Shown here piece after piece: positions 25,536-38,300 of a DNA stretch of 64,000 bases. The notes below the pieces were generated by a model. That model was not told the origin of the DNA and ran no database searches. It saw only the letters and a program-made list of their open reading frames with translations. The stretch's first letter is position 1. Each line of letters opens with the position of its first letter. Both the position numbers and the translations under genes were made by a program. This DNA is from Zhengitettix transpicula (Eukaryota; Arthropoda; Insecta; Orthoptera; Tetrigidae), in NCBI GenBank assembly GCA_037074705.1, contig CM073592.1, forward strand, positions 55,603,129 to 55,667,128, read 5' to 3'.

Positions 25536-28500
25536 GTTTTCGATTTACGAAGTTTTCAACGGTCATGCATTATCACTGTTTCATGCAAATGCCTTTGCAA
25601 AAATAAACGTGAGTAACGGGTTAATATCTGAATATTGTAGTATTAATTTTAAGATGTGGATAATTAATGGGATTTATAACTTAATTATAACAATTTTTAA
25701 AGATAAAACATTTAATGACAATTTCTATTTAGTTTGGATTCTGTACATAAACTTTTAAATAATTGCCACATCTTTTAATGAAATTTTTAATTCTTCAGGG
25801 CCACTGATTGGACCTCTAATAGTTACAGTAATTTGCAATCATCACCAAATCAAATGAAAACCAAAATGTTACAAAACTAATAATTAAATTTTCAAGAAAA
25901 CTTTAACATAAAAAATCTAAATAAATCTGAAATCCAGAGAAATCTACAGAAATGTAAAGAAATCTGACGGTACACAATTTTTATATAAGGTTCACGATGG
26001 AAGATTTTTTTACATACCAGATTATCAGAGCTGATCTCATACCACACTGCTTACACACTTCCCTAATTTTGTTTAAAAAAAATTTATTTAACAGGCCATT
26101 CACTGTTTACAACCTAAATCACCACACAACTTTAGTTTCACTTTGCTAAATTTCCGGCCAACTGACCACCGAACACGTCTCCAACATTCGTTCTAGAACT
26201 TTTTTCGTCCTAGACGTATCTGTCGACGTGACTGGTTATTTAGTATCCTAGGCTGAATGCGATCCCCTTCGGTCGGTTTTCGTTGCTAACTCAATGACCA
26301 TTATCAGCCATTACCCAGCGTCGACTATGCTCGACAGATACTTGGTCACTCTCATTACGGTCACTCCTCAGCGTAGACTGCCTATTTCGTCATAGCTCTG
26401 AGTATCACACACGCCACCGACAACAATAGAGACTTGAAACATTCCAACTCCGCATTCTTGAGCAGCGCTGACTGTTACTTACAATGATATGGCCTCAATA
26501 TTACGCCGATAATAAAATATTGCAGAAATTTTAAAATTAGTGGTCTCAACAATATAATAACCAACTTTAAATATTTATAATGAAAGGAAATTTAAATTAA
26601 ACGAAAATATTTAAAGTTAACAAAATAAAACAAATTTATTCACATAAAATACAATTTAAATCTCTACTTTATTTCGCCACATTTAGATCAAATTTTACAA
26701 ACAATTAATTTTACCTTTTGTGGCATTTAAGAAAATTTATACCTTTATATTTTTTTTTACAAAGAATGAAACTCAAAATCTCAGGTTCTCCACCAGGCCT
26801 GATAGAAAGAACAAAAATCCAATTACACTTGAAATAATTTTACAGAATATAGAAATTCAATTTATTGAAGTTACTAGAAACGAAATCTGACCTTTCACCT
26901 TTAATTTACGGTTTACAAAATTATTTATTTTAAATCGCTACTTACAAGTTTTATGCTTTTGGGTTCGGGAACACACTTCACTTTAATAATGGCCACTCTG
27001 TGCATAAAATTTACACAGACATTTTACTGTCACACGTTTCACAACACAACACTATCCTTTCAGTATCCAAACTCCAGACTGCAGACTTCCGACTACTCGT
27101 ATGGATGTTTCGCCCGCGGCCACCAATCAATTTGTCTAGTATGATTGACAATTCCAATGCGTTTTGTCTGATTTAAAATGTTCTGGATCTCTCAACCTTC
27201 ACCAAGACAGAGTTCAAATCTGGTGTTCAACCTAACACTCCTTTCTCCTTCCAACCATGACATCAACTTCTATGTCTTTCTCCTCTAAAATCTCTTACAC
27301 AAACATTATTCAATTCTAACACCAACTTCTAAATTATTCATTACTTTGGCTTTATTTACTGCCAAAACCGCCCACTTTTTGCCTACATCTCTTATCGATG
27401 ACCAAAACTCTGCTCTCTGCAACCACGTCTACCTTGTTCGCTCTCTGCAACCACGTCTACCTTGTTCGCTCTCTGGCTTCCAACTACCTTGTTCGCTCTC
27501 TGGCTTCCAACCAACTTTCATCCACGTCCTCCTCTCTTGCTCTCTGACATCCAACTCTTTCCTATCTGCTTCCCCCTCTCCAGAATATTCATTTTCCCAC
27601 AGTTTTAATTTCCCACGTTCGGACCTCATCCGGCTTTCTCACGCTAAGAGAGCTAGTCAATATTGTTAGATAAACATTCCCTTATCTTATAATTGGATGT
27701 CAAAAAAAAATGTTGTCATCGTTCCTTTGGGGTCTGGTTCCGATGTGCATCAGACATTAGATCTAAGAGCCGCTAAAGATGTCCAATTATAGTTCTCCCG
27801 TTTGTGAGCCTTTATCCGCTGTCAATCATCATTTTTTATACGAGCCACCCAAGATCTCCAGTTTGAGTTGGTAAACAGATGTTAAATAATGGCCGTCCAC
27901 CTCTAGTCTGTGCCGTGAAACAAATATTATGAAATTTAAACAAAATAATGGCCTTCTTAACTAGGTATTACAATATATATATGTCGAACTTAACATTTAT
28001 TATTAAAACCTCTGTAATAAACATGTCCGGTTCTCAAAGAGTCGATGTTTAAAGGAAATTTATTTTTACATAGTTATACTGTATTTCGAAACGGCCTCAT
28101 ACGTTTGTTAGTCCCTGAAATGTAAGATCATTTGCATTACCATTCCTGATACAAATACCTCTTTTGTAAATTAATCACACGTTCGTTTTTCAGATTTCCA
28201 TTTTGATTGATTGTTATTTTTGGCAGTACATTTGTATTTAAAGGGGCCTCCCACCTGGCTGATTTAAACGCTGCACGGCGCCGTGGATTTTTTGGGCCGA
28301 TGCAATCTCTCTGAATGGCAGGAAGTGGATTGGGTACACGCGGTTCCCTCCGGCGATGGCCATTCAATAGAATTCTTTTAGAATTCCTGCGGCGGTAATT
28401 ACTCCAGGGAACGCGGTTCCGCTACAAATTTTGTAATCGAAAACGTCGTTCTCCTGGATCGCAATTTCGGTTCCCATCAGTTTGTGCAGTTCGCTAACCG

Positions 28501-29500
28501 TGGACGGATAAGGCTAGGGAGCTCTGATTAGCATAAAGCTGCGATTAGGATGCCGATTCACAAGGATTCCAACGGCAGTGTAAATCACTCCTTGAGAAAG
28601 CATCTTTCACACTTGGCATACTAGAGATTATTTGACGTTTAGCTCTTTTGGACGTATCCGTATATCAGAATCTGACTAAAATGAGTGACACAAGACGAGG
28701 GTTTCCATAATTTATTAACATTAAACTTTTATAAAAAAAGTTTGTGTAATGTAAGATGAAACCACGTTAAACAAATTAACAGCGTAAACCAAAAGTTACA
28801 TGATTTTTGTGACAACAGGAATGAAATTGATAAATCGTTGAGCTTTTGGTGGTCCTGATTTGTAGCATACAGATATCTTAGATAATGTACAGGGATCAAG
28901 CCCACTCTATCTATATTAAAGATAATTTTAGCAATATAGAACTTCACGTCCAGGCACAGAACACGTCCTTGTTCTTTCACATTGTAATCCTTTAGTGTTA
29001 CTGATGGATTTTTCCGATGTACATATTCATGTTAAAACAAAATACAAATATTAATAATTTAATATAGTCCCTAGCCCTCTCATATGTGCACTATACACAA
29101 ATCTTTTTGATTATTTCTAATCCGAAAGTACTTAGATCGAACAGTTCGAAGTTGAGAAACTGTCGCGTCTGTTTCCTAAGATCACCTTGATATGTGATTC
29201 CTTTTCCGGTTTCAGTAAGCGAATGAAGAAACATCGACGGGAAGTGAATCCTATTGTCAGGAAAAAGGAAACTGCGGCTGTTTATATCAAACCAACTCGT
29301 ACGTGATTTTGTTTCTGTATATATAGTTTAATGGTTTTTTTTCCTAGGAATCACTAAAATAGGCGTTTTTTATTGTGCTTGGGAAGGAAGCCGGTGTCGG
29401 TCATCGCAGATCTAAGCAGCATCTGATTCACGGAAGCCCACGCCAGCGGAAGGTCTGTGGTCGGCGTGACGCAACGTGCCACCAGCTTATATACATCGTA
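25536..29500. other. intergenic or intron, no supported gene
   Basis: Nothing I can name except the minisatellite at 27412-27519. Patches at 26150-26480, 27200-27660 and 28220-28560 are less AT-rich; the short frames there have no recognisable domain. If the fasciclin gene starts upstream, this would be one of its introns. Confidence 0.4.
27412..27519 (+). repeat. 27-28-bp minisatellite, four units
   Basis: Units start with GCTCTCTG at 27412, 27440, 27468 and 27495. The first two (28 bases) contain CAACCACGTCTACC and are identical; the last two carry GCTTCCAAC in its place. All but the last end in CCTTGTTC. Reading frames on both strands here (27346-27669 and 27429-27629) mostly translate the repeat. 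Confidence 0.9.
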
Positions 29501-29520
29501 GATCTCTGCTCTTGTTACAG

Positions 29521-29721
29521 ACGAGGCTTTTACCATATTCGCTCCACTCAACGACAACGACACTCTTCTGCAGACCGAACGCTTGCTGTCGCAGCCCGAT
29601 CTAGTGAAGAGGTTGTTGTTGGACCACATCGTTTTGGGGGTCAAGCTTGATCTCAGCTTAGGCACTGACTTCAGCGTCACCACATTGGGCGGACGCACCA
29701 TACACGTACGCAGAGTCAACG
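29521..29721 (+). CDS. mfas: FAS1 gene, first exon in window
   Basis: Encodes EAFTIFAPLNDND, the following LLSQPDLVKRLLLDHIVLGV helix-turn region and TTLGGRTIHV, the first half of a FAS1 domain. The start is set by the acceptor TTGTTACAG ending at 29520, preceded by a pyrimidine-rich tract; the donor is GTGAGT at 29722. An alternative acceptor ends at 29501 (a TAG that is also an in-frame stop), which would add seven residues in phase 0. The exon is clearly richer in G+C than the later exons. The reading frame on the opposite strand here is a shadow. Confidence 0.8.
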
Positions 29722-32700
29722 GTGAGTCAATCAACTAATTGTAGTAAATTCGCGTGATTTACTGCACACCTTCAAAATCTGTTAAACAAATTATAAAGAA
29801 GGAAGCTCCAAATTTTGTGTAGACGTTTACTTGGTCACTGAAGGGCACGAGAAAATTTCAGCAGTCGAGTTGCAAACTAATAGAAAAAATCCTACAAGTA
29901 TCAAGACTAATTTCAAAATAATTAACCATTAATTTATAAAGTGGACAAAAGACAGACTAATATGAGGACAGTTTTGGCTACTTTAATATTTAAACTGTGT
30001 TGAGAGTCTCATGGTAAAACGATATTTTTGCTTGGCTCGTACGTTTAAATATAACATTTTACCACAAGACTCAGAACAACCTTTTTTTAAAAAATATAAT
30101 GGATTGATATTGATTCATTTTCAAATTAATAATTAGTAATATAATGTTTGAATATTCCAAACTAAATTGAATACGTTAAGAAATAGTACATAGATGTTTG
30201 AATTTTTTGTTCCTAAACTGTTAAAAAGTGGAAAATTTGTTTTAAGTACTCGTCTTATACGTCTTTTACGTCTATATAGTTTAAATTGAGTAAATAAAAT
30301 AGCAAAAAATAGATTTGTTGTGAAGATACATGTTGCAGTTCTTATGTGGGCCCACATCAGGGTTATAAAAATTATGTAGACCAAAGCTTAGAGATTTATT
30401 TAAATTGGATGAATTATCATTCATGAATTAATATTAATATTACTTAACAAATCAGTGTTTTTTTTGTTATTTTCTGTATTATTATGTTTAATATGTAACA
30501 TGTCATAATTAATGTTTCTGAGTAATTGTTATACCATACCATGAATTTCCAAGCTACGCAGTTAGCGTATTCGGACGATACACCGAAGGCCCCAGATGGA
30601 GTCCATTTATATTTTATTTTACGTCAAACGGTATGTTATAAACACTGAGTGTGGTGTTAAATTTATAATTATTTATATGTGCGATATTTTATGGTCTTTA
30701 AAATAGCCTTTGTTTTTACAAATTCAATACGAATACCTTCGTCGTCTATTACTTTTCTAAGACGTCGAACCATAGGCATTCACTTTCCTCGGTTTCGGGT
30801 ACAGCCCTAAAAACAAACAATGTGTCTATGTTAGAAAAAAGGTGCTTAATAATCGTACGTCGCATATTCAGTATAGTATTCCAGGAGAATATGAACTTTA
30901 GAATAATAATTTCCCAATAGAATATATTCATGATAATGTTACAATTGTAGCGAAACAAATTTGTTTCGATTGATTTCAGGACAATTTTTTTTTCTGTTCA
31001 GTAACATGAGTTGAATTACGCTAGAAACGTTTTCAATTTGGTAACACTTCGGTATTTCAAAATTAAATTACTTTTGTTTTAACAACATTAGGACCGAGAC
31101 GTGTTTAATTTAATTATAATATAAAACCCATGTTTTCTGATATTTTATTTATTCAATTAAAACTATACAGTCGTAAAGAAAGAACTTATCTAATGAAGTT
31201 TATAATATTTAACTCACTGATATGATGTGTTTAGTTACTGGAATATCGTTTAAAATTATGTAACAGAATGTTACACAATAGTAATATTTAATATGAGAAT
31301 CATTACTTTTAATATAGCTGAATCTTCCATATTGTTCCTTAGAGATTTTATTCAACAAATAAACGGTTCCACCAATTTGATAGTTTTTGTTCAGCCTCGT
31401 TTCGGTACAAGTTTTCTAGCGTACGGTCTGACAAGTAATTTCGTTGGTTGAATCTACCGTGTTACGTCATTGGTGAATAATAATCTTCAAATAATTTCCT
31501 TTGCTGTGCAATGCAAGTAGCAGAACAATCTTAAAAGCAGTTAACGATTGAATTAAACGACCATTACGACTGTCACATTTCTCTTGAAGTTATGACATCA
31601 TTATGTCTTCCTTTCAATGTAACATTTTTCTTTTGATAAACAAAATTGGCGTACCAGTTAACTAGGAGAATGTAATTTGTTTGTCATTAAATGTTTCCCT
31701 CATAGATACTGTTACGAATACATGATTTCTGTACAAATTAACTACACATTTTCTGTTTTTCTATAGAATTGACCGGAATTTTTATATTAACATCTAGATT
31801 TTTTTACCAGGTAATACAATTCTGGTTCAAATATTTAAAATTTAATTGGGTGCCGCAAGTAAAAATTCACAGAGTTAACATTCGCTTGTTGACATTTTAT
31901 ATTTAGACTTTAACTCATTTCCATTATATGTCCATTAGATAAAAATTTTTTCCAAAAATGCCTGACCTCAGTTGAGCTGTACGCTTCGTCGCATTCGTGT
32001 ATTATCATAGTACGGAATTTGCAGAGTCATCAAGAGGGGTGTCGGGCTCGTGACCGGGAGCTGTTAGCGGCAAAACGCTACAGGCGTCACCCGTCAATCT
32101 AAATTGCATTACCAAGATAACGTGGGAGTATATTGAATGAGTCTCCATTTGTTACAAGTCTGCACAACTCAGTAAATGTTACAAGCCTCATAAAAACAAT
32201 TCAACAGTAATTTTTAAAGATTCAGTTTAAATTATTCACTAAAAATATAGTGCCTGCAATTTTTTTTTATTTCTGATGAGAGTGGTGAGGTTAAGTGTCT
32301 AATTTACAGGTCATGATAATTATAGAAGGTCAACAGCTGATCAATTTTGTATTTTTCTTGACAATAGTCACGGCTTTCATCACAATGTGTAAGTGCTTGT
32401 TATAAAAGATTTTTTGGTTGTCAATTGACGGCAGCGCCTGAAAGGTATACGGCACATGATTTGCCTGGTTGATCTGGGACTCACACACGTCAGATAAAAA
32501 TGTGCATATCCGGTCTGTCAATAACCGTTGGACTGAAGTCTCAAGACCAGGTCTGCTCAGGTGGGGGGGAAAAAAAGGTTACTCGATACAAAAAAAAGGG
32601 GGGGCCTGCAAACCTGGTCTCGAAAAACAATCTGGTGACCCCATCAACGACGGATTTGTCTGAGTTAGAGAAGGGAATCCGTGATTCATTTACTTTGAAA

Positions 32701-35700
32701 GTGAACTTACTAATCGCGTCTCATTCATTCGTCAACGGCCCATTTATGGGTGAAAATCTGAACAGAATCATTAATTTTTGACTTATAAAGATTAAAGTCT
32801 GTTTTCAGATATTTTATTTGTCCAATTAAAATTGTACAGAGATAAAGAACTTATCTCACGAAGTTTAGAAGATTTAACTAACTATTGAGTGTCTTAACTT
32901 CGGGAATGTCGCTTAGAATGATGAAGCAAAATGTTACTTACGCAATAGTAGTATTAAATATGCGAATCATTTCTTTTAATATACTTCCATATTTTGGTGA
33001 AATATTGCTAGTAAAAATTTTTGGTTTAACTTGTTGGTAATATTACTACTATATATATAAACTAGATGAAAAATATTTTTGATCGTGTTTGTGCATTGTA
33101 GAAAAATAAATTATAAGACATCTTCGTTTTTTTAAAAGGCATTTGCGTTTATACCAACAGATTACCTTAGATTTTTTATTTGTCATCAAATACAGAAAAG
33201 GCAATATCTACCTTGAAAATATCAATTTGCACCTGTGCTCTAGTAAACAAGGTTCTTCCTTTGATAATTGTGCCTTCAAAATAAATAATGCGTGGTTACT
33301 CAAGTGCCCCAAGTCAGATATCTGTAAAAGTAACTTACAGAATAAAGCAAAAAGTGTTCCTTTTCCAACTCGGCCTTATTGCGTGTACTATTATTGGCAT
33401 CACCAGAATTACTTGTATTTCTTAGATGAATTAACCGAAACTACTTTCCCCGTGTACAGCATTATTACTTCTGAAAATTCTATCTTACTTGCCCCTAAGA
33501 ACTGGTATATCAGTGAGAAACTATTTTCAAAATAATATTGTACCTACTGGAGGTACACTGCCATTTGTGGTTTTAGGACTTACTCCATACGGTTATACGA
33601 CACAAGTCGGAGATGGTATAACTTAATCAATTAAAATTAAGTGTTAAAAACGGGATTTTATGATTTTTTGTGTGTATATGCCCACAAAGAATACCAAAAA
33701 AAATCTAGTTTTTAATTTGAATTGTTTTGATGAAATATTATTGGAAACAATCATTTTATCTATAAGAAAAATAATATAACGGATTAGAAACATTTACTTA
33801 TATTACTGATATTCATTGGAATTGATAACTCCTACTTACTGAAACGGAAAAACCCACTATTCAGGAATTCTGACATATATATAGGATATGCCTCACAGGG
33901 TAAAATTTCAATGAAAGGTTTCCATCCAATACTTTCTACACGGCCGCAGGATGCATTATCCTAGATTGAAGCCAGAGTGTTGGTATCATCCTCTGGTATA
34001 AGCCAGCTTTTCGAATCTTCTGTCCATTTATGAAATGTTCATTTCAACCTGCTTCCGAAAATATGAAACGTAAATATTTTTGAGAATTGGTAATATAATC
34101 TTGGTTTAATTTTTGTAAATATCAATATGATATTTTGACAACTGTATACACTTTTATAGTTATTTTTACATGTTTTGTAAACGCTAGCAAATTCGTTACA
34201 TTACCGTGTAATCGTGTGGAAGTGTTAACAGGAATTTGTACGATTAATACAACATTTAAATGCAAAATCGGATGATAAAAGAACAGAGGAGAGATTACTA
34301 GTAAACTTAACGAAAGCGAAACAGCGTCAAACGTTAAAAGTACTGTTGTAGGCACGTTTGTCATGCGTAAGGACTGTATCATAATTAAATAAACAATTTG
34401 AAAATCTGTCAGTTTATTTGTGTGGGAATTTATGTTATGCAGTAACAATTGGAATACATGTCATAATCTATAAATTTTTGCGAGTAAACTCGACTAGTAA
34501 CAGGAAGTTGATAACTATTGGGTTAAATGAATTAAGATATTAGAAAAATAAACTACCGTCATATAAACTACGAAAATTAAAATCGGAAATACAAATGATT
34601 TGTTTGTTTTATTTACAGGTACGCAGTACGTAAACGGTGCAAAAGTTGAACAGGCCCGCGTGGAAGTTCCACGAGGAATACTTGTAGTCATGGATGGTTA
34701 TCTGTTCCCTGAAGATCTTCAACCTCAACCGACGACATCGCCGCCAGCAGCAGTACCAGAGGCGTTGGTGAAGATTTCGGCTGAAGCGGAACAACACGGT
34801 CCAGGCCACGACGCCAATTCCACGTTTCTGGAAAACGTCAACCAGGTCCTTTCCCTTCTAAAGAAAGGGGTAAGGGTTTTCCGGGACTTTCTCTCTCGCT
34901 CCAATGTGTCGCAGCTGATGAAAGAGGGTAAATTGTTAGCCAAATATCACATTAGCAAAATTTAGTTTCCGAGTTACTGATAATGTATGCTGAATAATTA
35001 CTTTCAGTTTAGTAAGCCCAGTTTATGGATTTCCAGTGTCAACCTAGCACTTTAATTACTTACCATTTATCAATTCATATGATAAATTCTAAATTAACAT
35101 ACTGTTATATTAATGGTTAACGTTAGCATTAATACACAATGTATTTTTAAAATTAAATTATGAAGGATCAAAAACACAAATTTATTTTTTAGGGGAAGAA
35201 TATACAGTATTTGTGCCTACTGACTATGCTTTCCAACGATGGCATCCAATTGACTGGGGATTTTATCCATTTTCTGTTCCGGAGTTCACTGAAAGTATAA
35301 TGATTAATCATTTTGTGAAAGGAAATCTACGGCAGGACAAGATTAAAGATGGACAAACTGCTGTCACTTTAGGAGGAAGAGAAATTGTTTTCAGCAAGGA
35401 TCGTAAGTTAATATTATTTTATAAATCACATTACTTATAATTGAAATATGTACTTTTAAAAATAAAGCAGAAGTTAGGCATCTGTTTACCAGTAGGTGAT
35501 AGCAATTAATTACTGTATTATTTAAAAAACTGAAATGTGGTGTTTGTTTTAATTTGTGTGATTTGTCCCAAACTTTATCTAACTAAATTCAATCCAATTG
35601 TACATAATTTTACAACCTAGTCTAATGCTATTTTATGCAAATAATTAAAATCTGTTACTGAAAGATATTATAATTTTTAAATATTTATTTCCAACTTTTA

Positions 35701-37785
35701 GAAAACAGCAGTGGAGCTTTATCTGTAAATGGAGCAAGCATTGTGAATGGAGATACACCTGTTTCTGGTGGAAACATTATGTTTATAGGAGAAGTACTAT
35801 TTGTAAATGATGGTGTTGTACAGAGGCTTCATATGGAGAATAGAGATAAGGAAACACCTCCCCTTCTTGCTTTCCCATGGTTTGGTTCACAGTTTCTATC
35901 TCATGCTTTCCTAGCTTTGGAAGAAAAAGAACAGTTCACACATATCACTCGTTTTGTTAATTTGGCAGATCTTGCTCCCCATATTACAGGATCAGGTAAC
36001 TAATTTCTATTAATTTTTAAAATCCATCTATTTTGGAATAGTTCAATCATAAAAATATAAGCCAAATAAATTATACAAATTTATTCCAATTATATTTATA
36101 ATTATTTTTGCTGATGCAACTACTAGTTTTATTAATACTATTTGTAGCGTACTTGCTTGTCTGTTTAAGAAAAAACATTGGGTAAATTTGTAACATTTTG
36201 TTTTTTGTTCCAAACATAAGATATTCCTATTCGATTCACTTAAACAGACATGGAAATACCAGATAAAATATTAACTAATTTATTCCTTCCATTGTTATAT
36301 AACAACAAATACAAAACCTTAGCCTTTTTTAGTGAATATCATTGATTGCAGTTCAAAGTGATTTTGAGAAACATTGATCTGGTATTTCTCTCATTAACTA
36401 AGAGAAAGTCGATGAAAATGTTATATAAACATTATTATTACAATATTTGTATTTCCCATAGATCAATAATGTGATTTTTTGATACAGGATACACATTCTT
36501 TGTACCAACGGATGATGCTTTCAAACAACTTGGAATTGACACCATGCCTAACAATTACCTGTCAAGTGGTGATGGCTTTCAAGTATTGCTAAATCATTTT
36601 GTCAAAGGAAGATTGTACAAAAGAGACTTTACAGATGGAAAACAATTTTCAACCTTGGGAAATAAAACAATACATATCAGGAGGAATGGAGGTATTATAG
36701 CATTCATATAAAATTAATTTTCCTTTTCAAACATATTTATCATTATATTAATTTCCGATATACTCAAAGATTGCATACGAAGAGGGGCAGCTTAGCAATG
36801 TTTTACTGATTGACACATCAAAAAATGATACATAAAATGTCCATCAAGAACTCTGTTTGCAGTTAGCTTTAACCAATTTGTTAATTAAATTTAACCATGT
36901 TTTAAAAATTAACACCATTTCTGCACATTATATGATTTAAAAAAGACACTAATATGAAAGAAATATAAATGAAAATAAAATGCTAGAGTTATCTGATTTT
37001 TCAAAAATAAATTACAAATAACTAACTGAACTATATCAATTATTATTAATTTGGCTTTCTTACACAATCTGAGCACAGTAAAATATAATTTCAAATATCT
37101 TTTACATGATAAAATAAATGAAAAATGACTCCAAATATATTTCTTAATTTGAAAAAACTTGCAAGGAAATATTTATATCGCCTACTATGTAGTGAAACCC
37201 AATCACATATGCTTGATGTAAATCTTTCTTATGCATAATTTATTATGATTAGAACTGTCTTACATATTATTTTATTTTAATTATAATATAATTTATTATG
37301 TTATGTTTGATTTTTTAATTAACTTAAACATATATATTACCCATCATTCACCAAATCATTTGAGTTTATTTTACTAAATTATCACATTTTATTATATTGT
37401 TTGCTTATTTTGAACAGATAATATCACAGTTAACGATGCCAACATAGTAGAAAGTGAAGTATTTGTCTATAACCTCGGGACGATGTACTACATTGACAAA
37501 GTTTTATTCCTCACAAAAGATGACATTCCGACACCAACTGATTCGACATTAACCACTGATTATGATGGATCAACCACAACTGAATTTCCTGCTGAAGTGG
37601 AAAGTGTACCTAGTGAAATAGTAGAAGATAGTGGCACTCTTTCTGATGCCTTTATTGGAGATTTGGATACTCCTTCTACATCTGAGAGTAATGACCTTAT
37701 GGATGCAGGTGAAACAGCAAGCCTGCTGAATGTTGTTCCAAGTACAACACCAAAAAACCAAAGTTATGAGAAGCCACTACGTTAA
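29521..37785 (+). CDS. mfas: FAS1-domain secreted adhesion protein, six 3' exons (midline fasciclin/TGFBI-like)
   Basis: Exons 29521-29721, 34619-34927, 35193-35402, 35702-35995, 36488-36691 and 37418-37785 splice in one frame of 528 codons with the stop TAA at 37783. FAS1 domains are extracellular modules that mediate cell adhesion and matrix binding. Three are seen: one at residues 1-105 lacking its first helices (FTIFAPLND, then DHIVLGV), one at about 118-275 (YTVFVPTDYAF, then INHFVKG) and one at about 300-437 (YTFFVPTDDAF, then LNHFVKG). Each has the H1-type box and the H2-type box of the family. A Ser/Thr/acid-rich tail of about 90 residues follows and ends without a hydrophobic stretch, so a GPI anchor as in Fasciclin 1 is unlikely; this favours the midline fasciclin type. 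N-glycosylation sequons NSTF, NVSQ, NSSG, NKTI, NITV and NQSY are present. The 5' exons, with signal peptide and probably more FAS1 repeats, are not found in the window. The symbol is by family resemblance. Confidence 0.85.
31130..31335 (+). repeat. direct duplication in FAS1 intron, copy A
   Basis: About 200 bases that recur at 32797-33000 with an estimated 70-75 percent identity. Shared words include TTTTCTGATATTTTATTT, CAATTAAAACTATACAG, GAACTTATCT, ATGAAGTTTA, AATGTTAC and AATCATTACTTTTAATATA in the same order. No coding content. Confidence 0.75.
32797..33000 (+). repeat. direct duplication in FAS1 intron, copy B
   Basis: Second copy, 1.67 kb downstream of copy A in the same orientation. 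It preserves the order TTTTCAGATATTTTATTT, CAATTAAAATTGTACAG, GAACTTATCT, ACGAAGTTTA, AATGTTAC, AATCATTTCTTTTAATATA and CTTCCATATT. Confidence 0.75.
34619..34927 (+). CDS. mfas: FAS1 gene, exon encoding end of domain 1 and start of domain 2
   Basis: Starts after TTTACAG and ends before GTAAAT. It completes domain 1 with QYVNGAKVEQARVEV and ILVVMDGYLFPED, the final beta strands of a FAS1 fold, then a Pro-rich linker (QPQPTTSPPA), then the first helices of the next domain (STFLENVNQVLSLL and FRDFLSRSNVSQLM). Phase 1 at both ends. Like the preceding exon it is richer in G+C than the downstream exons. The reading frame open to 34965 runs on into the intron. Confidence 0.9.
35193..35402 (+). CDS. 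mfas: FAS1 gene, exon with core of domain 2
   Basis: Between TTTTTTAG and GTAAGT. Encodes EEYTVFVPTDYAFQRW, the H1-type box, then SIMINHFVKGNLRQD, the H2-type box, and TVTLGG-like strand TAVTLGGREIVF. In phase 1 at both ends. Confidence 0.92.
35702..35995 (+). CDS. mfas: FAS1 gene, exon ending domain 2 and starting domain 3
   Basis: Between ACTTTTAG and GTAACT. Encodes the closing strands of domain 2 (LSVNGASIVNGDTPVSGGN and IMFIGEVLF), a short linker (NRDKETPPLLAFPWF), and the first helices of domain 3 (SHAFLALEEKEQFTHITRF). Phase 1 at both ends. Confidence 0.92.
36488..36691 (+). CDS. mfas: FAS1 gene, exon with core of domain 3
   Basis: Between GATACAG and GTATTA. Encodes GYTFFVPTDDAFKQLGI, LLNHFVKGRLYKRDF and FSTLGNKTIHIRRNG. 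It has the same relation to its domain as the exon at 35193, so the exon pair structure repeats with each FAS1 domain. Confidence 0.92.
37418..37785 (+). CDS. mfas: FAS1 gene, terminal exon
   Basis: Starts after TTTGAACAG. Encodes the closing strands of domain 3 (NITVNDANIVES and GTMYYIDKVLFLT), then a tail of about 90 residues rich in Thr, Ser, Asp and Glu with no Cys and no hydrophobic end, and stops with TAA. The tail looks suited to O-glycosylation. Its length and composition are typical of fast-evolving linkers. Confidence 0.92.
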
Positions 37786-38300
37786 AAACCTAACAAAATT
37801 AATTAAGACTAAAGAAGTACAAATCTGGTTACAACTACTAAATATGTGTAATGTTTCAGTGCACAAAACAACGAATCATTCATAACTTTTTTTATACGGT
37901 CAAAGAAAGATGTGTTTCCGATGGGAATGTTTTACACTTTAATACATTTTAATAAGAGAGAAACTAATTAAGACTGTTCAATTTTGCATGTCTAAAATCT
38001 GATAGATTCTCACATGTTGTAAGTTATTTTCAGCAATATGTATATCACAAGTCAAGTTTGTAAATCCTCAATACTGTTTCATTTAAGGAGACAGTGTAAG
38101 AATGGTTTGACTTTTAGCATTTCAATGTAATTTTTGTTAAATAGGTACTAATTTTATGGTGTGTACTGTGTGTCCATTAACTGCATTTGCATACTTGCAG
38201 ATGAGTAATTGTAAATGTTTATACCACTATTGTAAGATCCTCAGCATTGCTCTTATAATTGCTAAAAGTTACATTTCTTTGTAAAATAAAAAGCAGAATT
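37786..38300 (+). other. probable 3' UTR of the FAS1 gene
   Basis: AT-rich sequence after the stop. The first clear polyadenylation signal is AATAAA at 38285-38290, giving a 3' UTR of about 500 bases; longer forms are possible since further AATAAA words follow. Confidence 0.5.
38285..38290 (+). terminator. polyadenylation signal AATAAA
   Basis: Canonical hexamer 500 bases after the FAS1 stop codon, followed within 60 bases by GT-rich words (TGTAGAGATATGT). Confidence 0.45.

Larger units (their letters stand above)
29722..34618 (+). other. 4.9-kb phase-1 intron of the FAS1 gene
   Basis: Bounded by GTGAGT and TTTACAG. It contains a diverged direct duplication (31130-31335 and 32797-33000). 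The frames at 32469-32781 and 33143-33535 have no recognisable domain and are not needed to keep the FAS1 frame, since the flanking exons join to NGTQYVNGAKV in perfect domain register. Confidence 0.8.

Noticed and set aside
29354..29734. 126-residue minus-strand frame opposite the first FAS1 exon
   Set aside because: It is the shadow of a GC-rich exon that carries clear FAS1 motifs on the plus strand.
30540..30610. Possible tRNA-like balanced-GC patch
   Set aside because: No cloverleaf with consistent acceptor, D and T arms could be drawn and the B-box consensus is absent.
34122..34448. 108-residue minus-strand frame
   Set aside because: Intronic, no domain, low-complexity Leu/Val composition of AT-rich DNA.
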